Shown: piece after piece, positions 31,750 to 38,918 of the stretch
Layout: each line of letters starts with the position of its first letter
Numbering within the stretch: the stretch's first letter is position 1
Source: an uncultured Lachnospiraceae bacterium
GTDB lineage: Bacteria > Bacillota > Clostridia > Lachnospirales > Lachnospiraceae
Length of the DNA: 38,918 bases
Direction of reading: 5' to 3'
NCBI GenBank assembly: GCA_934343915.1
Contig: CAKRIL010000029.1
Span: 1-38,918, forward strand
Position numbers and translations under genes: made by a program
The notes under the pieces: generated by a model
Databases searched by the model: none
What the model was told of the DNA's origin: nothing
The model's input: only the letters and a program-made list of their open reading frames with translations

Positions 31750-33216
31750 CTACTCTTCAAGTCCTGACGCTTCCTCAAGTGCTCTGACGACTGCTGCCGC
31801 CTTGTTGATGCACTCCTGATATTCCTTCTCGGGAACCGAATCTGCGACTATTCCGGCTCCGCTCCTTACGAACACCTTGCCGTTCTTTTTATATGCGATC
31901 CGTATTGCTATGCAGGTATCAAGATTTCCCGTGAAATCTATGTAGCCGATTGCTCCGCCGTATATTCCTCTCTTGTTGTTCTCAAGGTCGTTTATTATCT
32001 GACATGCCCGAAGCTTCGGTGCTCCCGAGAGCGTTCCTGCCGGAAGCACCGCATCCACGGCATCAAGCGCGTCCTTATCTTCCCTTATCTGCCCTCGCAC
32101 CGTCGAGCCGATGTGCATTACATGCGAATACTTTTCAATGCAGTGATACTTCTCAACCTCAACCGTTCCGAATCGGCTTATCTTTCCCAAATCATTCCTT
32201 CCGAGGTCAACGAGCATATTATGCTCTGCGAGCTCCTTCGGGTCTGCCAAAAGCTCTTTCTCAAGCTGTGCATCCTCATCTGCCGTCTTTCCTCTTGGTC
32301 TCGTCCCGGCAAGCGGGAATGTGTGAAGCACTCCGTTCTCAAGCTTTACGAGTGTCTCCGGCGACGCTCCCGCGACCTCCATATCCGTTCCCGAGAAGTA
32401 GAACATATAAGGTGACGGATTGAGCGTTCTAAGCACCCTGTAAGTATTTAAAAGGCTGCCCTCATACTCTGCTTCAAGACGGTTGGATAAAACTATCTGA
32501 AAAATATCTCCCTCGTATATATGGAGCTTTGCCTTTTCCACCATTCCGCAATATTCTTCCTTGGAAAACAATGGTTTAATCTCACTTGTCATGTGTCCGC
32601 CAATGTCTTTTTTCGGTTCACCGTGTCTTATGAGCTCCTCCATTCTGCGAAGCTCTTTGACCGCCCACTCATATCCCGCATCAATATTCTGCGTTGAGAC
32701 ATTCGCGATGAGTATTATCTTGCTTTTCAAGTTATCAAATGCGATTACTTTATCAAAAAGCATCAAATCAACGTCCTTAAAGCCCTCTGTGTCCTTCGCG
32801 TCGAGCCTTAATGTCGGCTCCGAGTATTTGAGGTAATCGTAGGAGAAATATCCGACCAGTCCGCCCGTGAATGACGGCATTCCATCAATAACAGGGCTCT
32901 TATACCTTGAAAGCACCTCTCTTATATACTTATCCGGATTGTCTGTCTGAAACTCCTTGTCCCCGACTCTCATTTTTCCGTCGCTGCAGGTTATTATGAA
33001 CTTCGGTTCAAATCCAAGAAAGGAATAACGTCCCCATCGCTCATTATCCTCAACACTCTCGAGCATGTAGCAGTGCTCGGATACATTCATAAGACTTCTT
33101 AAGACCTGAACCGGTGTCTTTATGTCCGACAGCAGCTCTGTACATATCGGGATGATGTCATAGTTGCCGGTTGAAGCAATCTGCTTTACTTCGTCCGTGG
33201 TGAGATTGATTTTCAT
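31750..33216 (-). CDS. trpE: Anthranilate synthase component I
   Basis: This 488-residue chorismate-binding enzyme carries an MLES segment near residue 54, corresponding to the LLES feedback (tryptophan-binding) motif. The C-terminal catalytic motifs include FQIVLSNR, LAGTRPRGKT, LVDLGRNDLGKI and GTLSGAPKLRACQII. It converts chorismate to anthranilate with TrpG. Tryptophan feedback inhibition is therefore likely. Transcription starts far upstream and passes a T-box and element C before reaching the gene. The ribosome site is AAGGAGG. Confidence 0.97.
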   Translation of the reverse strand: MKINLTTDEVKQIASTGNYDIIPICTELLSDIKTPVQVLRSLMNVSEHCYMLESVEDNERWGRYSFLGFEPKFIITCSDGKMRVGDKEFQTDNPDKYIREVLSRYKSPVIDGMPSFTGGLVGYFSYDYLKYSEPTLRLDAKDTEGFKDVDLMLFDKVIAFDNLKSKIILIANVSTQNIDAGYEWAVKELRRMEELIRHGEPKKDIGGHMTSEIKPLFSKEEYCGMVEKAKLHIYEGDIFQIVLSNRLEAEYEGSLLNTYRVLRTLNPSPYMFYFSGTDMEVAGASPETLVKLENGVLHTFPLAGTRPRGKTADEDAQLEKELLADPKELAEHNMLVDLGRNDLGKISRFGTVEVEKYHCIEKYSHVMHIGSTVRGQIREDKDALDAVDAVLPAGTLSGAPKLRACQIINDLENNKRGIYGGAIGYIDFTGNLDTCIAIRIAYKKNGKVFVRSGAGIVADSVPEKEYQECINKAAAVVRALEEASGLEE

Positions 33217-33274
33217 GGGGTTCCTCCTTAATTTTTCTGTTCTATTTTTTCAAACCGCTCTAGCGTATGTGCTT

Positions 33275-33457
33275 GTGTATAGGCTTAAGAATTGCTCCGC
33301 GCTTCGCGCTTCCGCAATTCTTAACAGTAATTCGGATTTCACACCGCTCGCTCTGCTCGCAGTGCTGCATCCTCATTCCTGTTGCATCGTCCAATTAATA
33401 TTTATCCTTACATGCAAGCATGACGGATAAATATTAACAGGACGATAGCCTATACAC
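33275..33457. repeat. Nested palindrome element C in the trp leader
   Basis: The outer arms GTGTATAGGC (33275-33284) and GCCTATACAC (33448-33457) are perfectly complementary. Inside, TTAAGAATTGC (33285-33295) pairs with GCAATTCTTAA (33314-33324) around a GC-rich loop. ATCGTCC plus TTAATATTTATCC (33386-33407) pairs with GGATAAATATTAA plus GGACGAT (33425-33446), tipped by CATGC/GCATG. The 183-bp unit lies precisely between the T-box terminator and trpE, so it would be part of the antiterminated transcript. No second copy is in the window. Confidence 0.75.
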
Positions 33458-33464
33458 TAAAAAA

Positions 33465-33496
33465 GTCCCCGGCAGAGATATTCTCTCTGCCAAGGA
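33465..33496 (-). terminator. T-box terminator of the trp operon
   Basis: GTCC-x2-GGCAGAGA and TCTCTGCC-x2-GGAC form a strong hairpin followed by TTTTTT on the minus strand. In the T-box mechanism it forms when charged tRNA-Trp is bound, and is replaced by the antiterminator when the tRNA is uncharged. Confidence 0.93.
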
Positions 33497-33738
33497 CGAA
33501 TGTGTTAATCCGCGGTACCACCTTGCTTCACAGCCACGCTGTGCTCTTATCAGGATACTAGCATATCCCCGGCAACTGACGTATGCCTGCACGTCACGAA
33601 ATACTCGGTTATTGTAAAAGCCTTTGTTCCATGCCCTCAGCGACCCACTTGATGACCTGTGTTCTGCCCACTCTCAGCAACGTGGACTCTCTGTATGAGC
33701 ATAATCACCTTTACTCTCGCTTCAACGGTTTAGTCTGT
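33465..33738 (-). promoter_or_regulatory. T-box riboswitch leader, probably tryptophan-specific
   Basis: The minus strand contains the T-box core AGCAAGGTGGTACCGCGGAT (33509-33528) ahead of the terminator at 33465-33496, and a long upstream Stem I region with AGAGAG and GCTGAGAG-type elements. A TGG triplet at 33629-33631, in the context GCATGGAACA, is a good candidate specifier codon for tryptophan. The leader precedes trpE, so tRNA-Trp specificity is expected. I have not drawn the full Stem I fold. The adjacent GGCTTTTACAATAACCG segment belongs to the linker region. Confidence 0.93.
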
Positions 33739-33751
33739 TAAATTTATAAAG

Positions 33752-33780
33752 AATATATCACTCAATCACTATAATGTCAA
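33752..33780 (-). promoter_or_regulatory. Sigma-A promoter of the trp operon
   Basis: On the minus strand TTGACA (33775-33780) and TATATT (33752-33757) are separated by exactly 17 bp, which is near consensus. Transcription would start near 33745, just before the T-box leader. The promoter begins only 17 bp after the stop codon of the ABC permease gene, with no terminator between them. Confidence 0.85.
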
Positions 33781-33797
33781 GTGAGTATTTTAACTTT

Positions 33798-36275
33798 TTA
33801 TTCCACCCCTTTGAGCGTCTCCACAAGATCAAGCTTTTTTATTCTGCTCGAGAACATGAAGCTGACAAGCACTGAGACAACCAGTACAAGTATTCCCGAT
33901 ATTATATAGTCAATTACAGGTACGGACAAGCTGTAGTCGAAGTTCTCGCCGTTGCTGTTCATCATCGCATTGAGCGATATGTTGCCGAGCGGTGTTCCGA
34001 TTATTATGCCGATGACTGACAGCCATATGTTCTGCACGGTAAGAAGGTGTCTTATCTGTAATGACTGAAGTCCCATAACCTTCAATGTGGCAAGCTCCTT
34101 CACGCGCTCGTTAAATGAAAGCGAGCCTGAGTTGTAGAGAACGACGACAATCATTACCGTTGAGAAAATCACCATCATATATACCATGATATTGACTACC
34201 TCCATGCTTTTCTCATAGGCAGCAATCATGTCGGACCTGCTGTTCACGCTTGTAACATATTTTAACGCCGACGCATCGTGTACACTCTCATCATCAGTCA
34301 TAAGAAGAGTCGGTGTGTACTCTGCTCCCGTCTTTTCATAGTCATCGTGGAGATAAGCAATTCCCTGTGACTCACAGCTTCTGTATATGCTTCCGACGAC
34401 AGCCTCATGCCATTCATTTTTGCTGTAAATATGCCAGTATATCGTGTCACCCACCTTGATGCCCATGTCCTCGGCAAGCTTGCGACTGATGCCGACCGTT
34501 CCCGGAACAAGCTGTGTTATCTCGTTGTTCACGTCAATAAGGTTGTAGAGCCCCTTTCCCTCTATGACCGTGACGATTTCCTTTTTCTTCTCCGAGGAGG
34601 ATGCGTTCTTTACCTTGGATATCTCGACTGCACCAATCATGACAAGTTCTCCGTCAAGACTATCCGATAATTCATCGACATCGGCAAGCTTCGCATCGGC
34701 AGAGAGCTTTACCTGATACTCTGTCGTGTATATTTTGTTGAAGTTAAGGTCGGTCATAATATCGACGAGCTGATTGCAGCCCACGCCGTAGAGCATGAGA
34801 AGCATTCCGACCGCCGTTCCCACAATACCCATGAATGCCCGGAGCTTCGCTCTGGATATGTCGCGCAGATTATACTGTGTATTAAAAGATAGCTTTTCCC
34901 AAAAAGGAAGCCTTTCAAATATGCATTTCTTTCCCTGCTTCGGTGCAGCCGGGCGAAGCGCCTCAGCCGGCTTAATTCCCAGTACCTTGCGGCAGCTTAA
35001 AAAGCACGAAAGACTGCACACCGCAACAATACCAAGCGATATGACTATGTAAAGCGGATGAAATATCGAATGTAGTCCCGGCACTATGTAGTATTGTTCA
35101 AACATACTCATCATGGCAGGAGCTCCAAGACCGACTCCGAATATAAGTCCCACAATAACTCCGAGAACTGATACCAACAAGCTGTAGCTTATATAGTGCA
35201 GGACAATCTTCCATCTCTTCATTCCGAGCGCATTCATCGTTCCTATCTGTGTGCGCTGCTTCTCGACGATTCTTCCCATGGATGTCGCAATGACAAGCAC
35301 TGCAATTCCCACAAATATAACGACGAACACATAGGCAAATGCCTGATGCTGTTCAAGCTCGCTGTCAAGTCTTACAAGTCCCTGAACCGATTTTCTGTCG
35401 ATAATCGCAGAATAGTCATAGTCAATCGCCTTGGCGACCTCATCCTCATGGGCGAGTGCGCCTCCGTCCTTCGTTCTTATAATCATCTGCGTATACGGCA
35501 TAAGCTTTGCAAGCTTCTCATCGCTCATGTTCTCAGCAATCTGAAGCAGCATATCCTGAGTGATGTCATCAACGGTAAGTCCTGCTGCCTTAAGCTGCTC
35601 AAGCTTCTCATCAAGAATCTTTGTGTTGTCGGCAATCTTCCTTGCCGTAATCTTCTCGCTCTCAATAAGATGTGTCACATAGTCCCTTATCGGAAATGCA
35701 TCATAGGACATGAACACGATTGCGATATTCTCAAGGTACACATCAGCGTCACCGTCAGCCTGTCTGTATTCATACTCGGCGCTCTCCACAAGTCCCTTTA
35801 TTTTTTTGGTAAAGGTGACTCCGTTGTATTCTATTGTAAAATCATCACCCACATCGAGATTTCTTCTGACAGCGAACGCATTGGCAAGCCATATTCCTTC
35901 CGTATCCTCAGGGTTAAATTCCTCACCCTTTACAAGATACGGCGTATTGACCACGTTCTCTCTCTCAAGTAACATGTCTACCTGCACTCCCGAAAAATCA
36001 GGTGTAGTTCCGCTCACGGACATTCTAAGCTGTGCCGCCTCGACAAAATCGAGTGCTCTTATCTCATCAAGCTCATCCTGTGTGAATCCCTCGCCGTACA
36101 TCCACAAGTCTGACAGATTACACTCCTCATGATACTTCTCCCTCGCTGCATTCTGTGAGAGCACATGACCCTCCATGGTACAGAACATTGCAATAGCAAG
36201 TGCCGAGAGCAAAAATATTGAGAAAAACAGACCGAAATTTGCCTTGAACTCTCTTAGCATTTTTCTGAAAAGCAT
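33798..36275 (-). CDS. ABC transporter permease with two FtsX/MacB-type domains
   Basis: The start is the ATG at 36275. It overlaps the ATPase stop as TAATG. A TTG two codons earlier is possible but less likely. The 825-residue protein has an N-terminal membrane helix (about 16-36), a long extracytoplasmic domain with coiled-coil character (to about 310), and a three-helix FtsX block near 320-440. A further helix near 490, a second extracytoplasmic domain and a final three-helix block (about 700-820) follow. Such permeases do not usually move substrates through the bilayer. They work as mechanotransmission or extrusion machines for lipoproteins, peptides or antibiotics. The substrate is unknown. 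Confidence 0.92.
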   Translation of the reverse strand: MLFRKMLREFKANFGLFFSIFLLSALAIAMFCTMEGHVLSQNAAREKYHEECNLSDLWMYGEGFTQDELDEIRALDFVEAAQLRMSVSGTTPDFSGVQVDMLLERENVVNTPYLVKGEEFNPEDTEGIWLANAFAVRRNLDVGDDFTIEYNGVTFTKKIKGLVESAEYEYRQADGDADVYLENIAIVFMSYDAFPIRDYVTHLIESEKITARKIADNTKILDEKLEQLKAAGLTVDDITQDMLLQIAENMSDEKLAKLMPYTQMIIRTKDGGALAHEDEVAKAIDYDYSAIIDRKSVQGLVRLDSELEQHQAFAYVFVVIFVGIAVLVIATSMGRIVEKQRTQIGTMNALGMKRWKIVLHYISYSLLVSVLGVIVGLIFGVGLGAPAMMSMFEQYYIVPGLHSIFHPLYIVISLGIVAVCSLSCFLSCRKVLGIKPAEALRPAAPKQGKKCIFERLPFWEKLSFNTQYNLRDISRAKLRAFMGIVGTAVGMLLMLYGVGCNQLVDIMTDLNFNKIYTTEYQVKLSADAKLADVDELSDSLDGELVMIGAVEISKVKNASSSEKKKEIVTVIEGKGLYNLIDVNNEITQLVPGTVGISRKLAEDMGIKVGDTIYWHIYSKNEWHEAVVGSIYRSCESQGIAYLHDDYEKTGAEYTPTLLMTDDESVHDASALKYVTSVNSRSDMIAAYEKSMEVVNIMVYMMVIFSTVMIVVVLYNSGSLSFNERVKELATLKVMGLQSLQIRHLLTVQNIWLSVIGIIIGTPLGNISLNAMMNSNGENFDYSLSVPVIDYIISGILVLVVSVLVSFMFSSRIKKLDLVETLKGVE

Positions 36276-36973
36276 TACCAATCAACCTCCTTTACATCAA
36301 GAGGCTTATCGTTAATCGTTATGTCCTTTATCTTTCCGTTCTTCATCCTTATAACCTTATCGGCACACTTTGCGATGTCGGAATTGTGCGTCACGATGAT
36401 TACGGTCTTTTTTTCTTCCCTGCATAGCTTTTGTAAAAGTTCAAGAACTATAACTCCCGTCTCGGAATCAAGTGCTCCCGTCGGTTCATCTCCAAGCAGT
36501 ATCTTAGGGTTCTTTGCAAGTGCTCTCGCTATGGACACTCTCTGCTGCTCACCGCCTGACATCTGCGCCGGGAACTTATTTCTGCACTTTGACAAGCCGA
36601 CCAGTTCAAGAAGCTTGTCCGGCTCAACCGCATTCTTTACAATGCTTTTTGTGAGTGCAATATTCTCATACGCCGTGAGGCTCGGAAGCAGATTATAGAA
36701 CTGGAAAATGAAGCCGATAACCTGTGCCCTGTAGCTGCCAAGCTGTCTGTCATTCATCCCTGATATCTCTCTGCCTGCCACAGTGACAGTACCCTCGGTA
36801 GGTGTATCCATTCCGCCAAGCATGTTGAGAATAGTTGATTTTCCGGCCCCCGACTGTCCTAGGATGACCACGAATTCTCCCTCGTCTATCGTGAAGCTCA
36901 CATGGTCAACCGCAATCTGCTTTCCCTCTCCCTCGCCGTAGATTTTTACCACATCCTTAAATTCTGCAAGCAT
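36275..36973 (-). CDS. ABC transporter ATP-binding protein, MacB/LolD type
   Basis: This is a 232-residue ATPase with Walker A GQSGAGKSTILNMLGG, the LolD/MacB-type Q-loop FQFYNLLPSLTAYENI, signature MSGGEQQRV, Walker B ILLGDEPTGALD and H-loop VTHNSDI. It drives the FtsX-type permease encoded immediately downstream (TAATG junction). A promoter with an inverted-repeat operator lies upstream at 37052-37103. No two-component or peptide-resistance genes adjoin it, so a bacitracin-type resistance role is not supported by context. Confidence 0.95.
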   Translation of the reverse strand: MLAEFKDVVKIYGEGEGKQIAVDHVSFTIDEGEFVVILGQSGAGKSTILNMLGGMDTPTEGTVTVAGREISGMNDRQLGSYRAQVIGFIFQFYNLLPSLTAYENIALTKSIVKNAVEPDKLLELVGLSKCRNKFPAQMSGGEQQRVSIARALAKNPKILLGDEPTGALDSETGVIVLELLQKLCREEKKTVIIVTHNSDIAKCADKVIRMKNGKIKDITINDKPLDVKEVDW

Positions 36974-37051
36974 TTTTCATCCTCCCATATTAAAACATCT
37001 TCATGTTAGCCTGACAGTATTAATGTTCGTCACGTCTAACTTGTTGGCAAA

Positions 37052-37103
37052 ATTATACTGCCGTATGTAAAAAATATCAACACAAATTTCACACGGCAGT
37101 ATA
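37052..37103 (-). promoter_or_regulatory. Promoter of the MacB-type operon flanked by an inverted repeat
   Basis: On the minus strand TTGATA (37075-37080) and TATAAT (37052-37057) are 17 bp apart. TATACTGCCGT (37054-37064) overlaps the -10, and its perfect complement ACGGCAGTATA (37093-37103) lies upstream of the -35. The arms could be two half-operators for a repressor. They could also form a hairpin ending the upstream gene, whose stop is at 37126. Confidence 0.6.
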
Positions 37104-37125
37104 TTTATTATGATTTATATTCCTT

Positions 37126-37758
37126 CTACACAAGCACATCAACGGAGGAAGCCGTCTGCGTCATGGCTGCCTCTGCAATCTTAAGGCTCTGCATGCTTCC
37201 CGCAGCGGATGTTATCTCCAGTGAAGCTGCCACAGATGATGCGTATGAGCTGCCTGCTGCACTCGTCGTCCCATCCGTGTATGCCCTCTGATAATACTTC
37301 ATATTGGCATCCATAATTTCCTTATTCTCATCTCTCCTGTGCGTACTTCTCTTTAAGCGTTCAAGCCTCTCCGCATTTCTGATGCGTTCCTCTGTCTGCT
37401 CTGCCTTCCGCTCAGCTTTCTTTTTCAGTCTGTCCTCCTCGCGAAGATTATTAACCTTCTTGTCAGCGCACTCAACCATACTCTTAGCATGTGCCAAAGC
37501 ATTGTCAATCTCGGCAGAGTCATACTCCCCCGTCGCCTTGGCTCTTCTTAACATAGCCACCTTCGCCCTCGCACGGCTTAACACCTGCGATGCGCCCGTC
37601 ATCCTCTTGCTCCTCATAATCTGCGAAGATATTTCTCTAGGATTATATGACAATGATTTCTTTCCCGACTTAGTTTTGGACAAGCTCCTCGTACATGGGA
37701 CACTTATGCCCGATGCAGCCGTCCCCGGCATTCCTGCCTGTAAATTATTAACATCCAT
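37126..37758 (-). CDS. Coiled-coil protein of unknown function
   Basis: The start is the ATG at 37758 behind GGGGATTA. An ATG six codons earlier has no ribosome site. The 210-residue product has no signal peptide or membrane helix. The central region (about 55-145) is strongly charged (Arg/Lys/Glu) and predicted to be a long coiled coil, with KKKAERKAEQTEERIRNAER as its centre. The C-terminal third is Ala/Ser-rich. Flagellar or scaffold-associated proteins can look like this, but nothing nearby supports that. I do not recognise the family. It is a single gene, divergent from the MATE gene. Confidence 0.75.
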   Translation of the reverse strand: MDVNNLQAGMPGTAASGISVPCTRSLSKTKSGKKSLSYNPREISSQIMRSKRMTGASQVLSRARAKVAMLRRAKATGEYDSAEIDNALAHAKSMVECADKKVNNLREEDRLKKKAERKAEQTEERIRNAERLERLKRSTHRRDENKEIMDANMKYYQRAYTDGTTSAAGSSYASSVAASLEITSAAGSMQSLKIAEAAMTQTASSVDVLV

Positions 37759-37868
37759 GTTAATCCCCACTTCCATGCAGTCTGCATAATATACGAATCC
37801 ATTCGCATAACACTTCTTTTATATATATTATCGGAATAATGCGCTAAAACTTGATAGAGGATACTTAC

Positions 37869-37898
37869 ATGCATGCCATGTTATATTTATGCATATCT
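37869..37898. repeat. Arm fragment of element A
   Basis: Twenty-six of 30 bases match the 30-bp stem arm of copy 1 (221-250), including the stretch TGTTATATTTATGCATATC. Neither the partner arm nor the core is present here. It lies directly upstream of the MATE promoter and is probably the remains of a third element A insertion. Confidence 0.7.
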
Positions 37899-37907
37899 GC
37901 AATTTAT

Positions 37908-37917
37908 GTGTTATAAT
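37908..37917 (+). promoter_or_regulatory. Extended -10 promoter of the MATE gene
   Basis: TGTTATAAT is a TGnTATAAT extended -10 (TATAAT at 37912-37917), about 33 bp before the start codon. No good -35 is visible. Part of the -35 region is supplied by the element A fragment. Confidence 0.6.
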
Positions 37918-37949
37918 GAACTCAATATAATTCTAAAAGAGGACTTATT

Positions 37950-38918
37950 ATGTACCGTGACTTGACAAAGGGGCGCATCGGAAGCACCCTGATTTTATTT
38001 GCCCTGCCTATGATAGCAGGTAATCTTTTGCAGCAATTCTATAATATAGCCGACACCCTTATCGTGGGGCAGGTATTGGGGCGTGATGCGCTCGCCGCCG
38101 TCGGCTCGGCATACACACTCATGACCTTCCTCACCTCAATCTTTCTCGGGCTGTGCATGGGTTCCGGAGCACTCTTTTCCATATATCAGGGAAAGGGTGA
38201 CACCGGAGCACTTAAAAGTGCAATTTCCCATGCATTTTGTCTTATATTGTCGGTGACACTTGTGATAAACCTGCTTGTATATGTATTCATCACTCCTATA
38301 CTGGTATTCCTGCGTGTTCCTGATGATGTGTACAACGGAATGAAATTATATCTGCTGATAATTTTTGCAGGAATTCCTGCAACATTTCTCTATAATTTCT
38401 TTTCATGTATGCTCAGAGCACTCGGCAACTCCTCCGCACCGCTTATATTCCTTGCGGTCAGTGCCGTGTTAAACATAGCTCTCGACATACTTTTTGTCGC
38501 CGTGCTGCCATTCGGAATCGGCGGAGCCGCACTTGCAACCGTGATTGCACAGTATGTCTCGGGAATCGGAATATCAATATATGTGCTTATCAAGTGCCGT
38601 GTGTTCCTGCCGTCGAAGGTGGACAGGCACTTCTCATCAGCGATACTTAAGGAAATACTTAACCTGTCATCGCTCACCTGTCTCCAGCAGTCTGTGATGA
38701 ACTTCGGTATCCTCATGGTTCAGGGACTTGTAAACAGCTTCGGAACGGTTATAATGGCCGCCTTCGCTGCTGCCGTGAAGATTGATACCTTTGCATATCT
38801 TCCGGTACAGGATTTCGGCAATGCCTACTCAACCTTCATCGCACAGAACTTTGGTGCGGGTGAGCATGAGCGAATTAAGCGTGGCACAAAAACCGCATTT
38901 TTGTTGAGCGGAGTTTTC
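37950..38918 (+). CDS. MATE-family efflux transporter (partial, runs off the right edge)
   Basis: The ATG at 37950 follows AGAGGAC. The 323 codons present stay open to the window end. The protein begins MYRDLTKGRIGSTLILFALP and continues through about eight hydrophobic segments. The MATE/NorM pattern PMIAGNLLQQFYNIADTLIV followed by LAAVG is clear, and NSSAPLIFL and QNFGAGEHERIKRG match the conserved loops. Full-length members have about 450 residues and twelve helices, so about a quarter is missing. They export cationic drugs or metabolites in exchange for Na+ or H+. It is divergent from the coiled-coil gene. Confidence 0.93.
   Translation, partial: MYRDLTKGRIGSTLILFALPMIAGNLLQQFYNIADTLIVGQVLGRDALAAVGSAYTLMTFLTSIFLGLCMGSGALFSIYQGKGDTGALKSAISHAFCLILSVTLVINLLVYVFITPILVFLRVPDDVYNGMKLYLLIIFAGIPATFLYNFFSCMLRALGNSSAPLIFLAVSAVLNIALDILFVAVLPFGIGGAALATVIAQYVSGIGISIYVLIKCRVFLPSKVDRHFSSAILKEILNLSSLTCLQQSVMNFGILMVQGLVNSFGTVIMAAFAAAVKIDTFAYLPVQDFGNAYSTFIAQNFGAGEHERIKRGTKTAFLLSGVF

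Noticed and set aside
33217..33464. A leader peptide gene for tryptophan attenuation
   Set aside because: No short frame with clustered Trp codons and a ribosome site is present. The T-box already accounts for tryptophan control.
35196..35972. Plus-strand open frame of 258 codons
   Set aside because: It lies wholly antisense to the FtsX-type permease, whose frame has clear membrane segments and a coupled start.

Overview
The window reads as chromosomal DNA from a spore-forming Clostridia, most likely a Lachnospiraceae gut bacterium (Roseburia, Butyrivibrio, Agathobacter or Lachnospira type). The grounds are the cotJABC spore-coat cassette, strong GGAGG ribosome sites, a tryptophan T-box in front of an unfused trpEGDCFBA operon, a PhoP-style phosphate regulon, and CBS, chemoreceptor and DHHW/MBOAT proteins typical of that family. 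The genus is inference. Most genes are on the minus strand. The exceptions are two AraC-type regulators and a MATE transporter that runs off the right edge.

Layout, left to right: an AraC regulator (528-1361) preceded by a 299-bp structured repeat; a minus-strand operon of ECF sigma factor, membrane anti-sigma-like protein, lipoprotein, MBOAT O-acyltransferase and DHHW protein (5749 down to 1379), probably an autoregulated envelope or polysaccharide acetylation module; a CBS protein, tRNA-Gly and a chemoreceptor; a debris zone with a GH2 glycosidase remnant and a possible 45-residue membrane protein; cotJA-cotJB-cotJC; a heterodimeric ABC exporter with a divergent AraC regulator.

The centre (14763-23538) is a phosphate-starvation island: PhoR and PhoB-type two-component genes, an Na/Pi symporter, PhoU and PstBACS. 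It carries Pho-box-like TTTACA repeats on an 11-bp period and a 74-bp tandem repeat upstream of the response regulator. A large FG-GAP-like lipoprotein gene (24033-26459) follows, with its own helically phased TTACA array, so it may belong to the same regulon. Next comes the complete trp operon (26590-33216) with promoter and T-box. A MacB/FtsX-type ABC operon, a coiled-coil protein of unknown function and the partial MATE gene close the window.

The most unusual content is non-coding. At least four kinds of nested-palindrome element lie between genes. One (element A) occurs as two full copies of about 300 bp (188-486 and 23599-23904) plus an arm fragment (37869-37898). Its long stems carry compensatory substitutions and it has a conserved, multi-branched core. 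One copy lies between the presumed Pho boxes and pstS. A different element lies between the trp T-box terminator and trpE. I did not recognise the RNA or MITE family of any of them.
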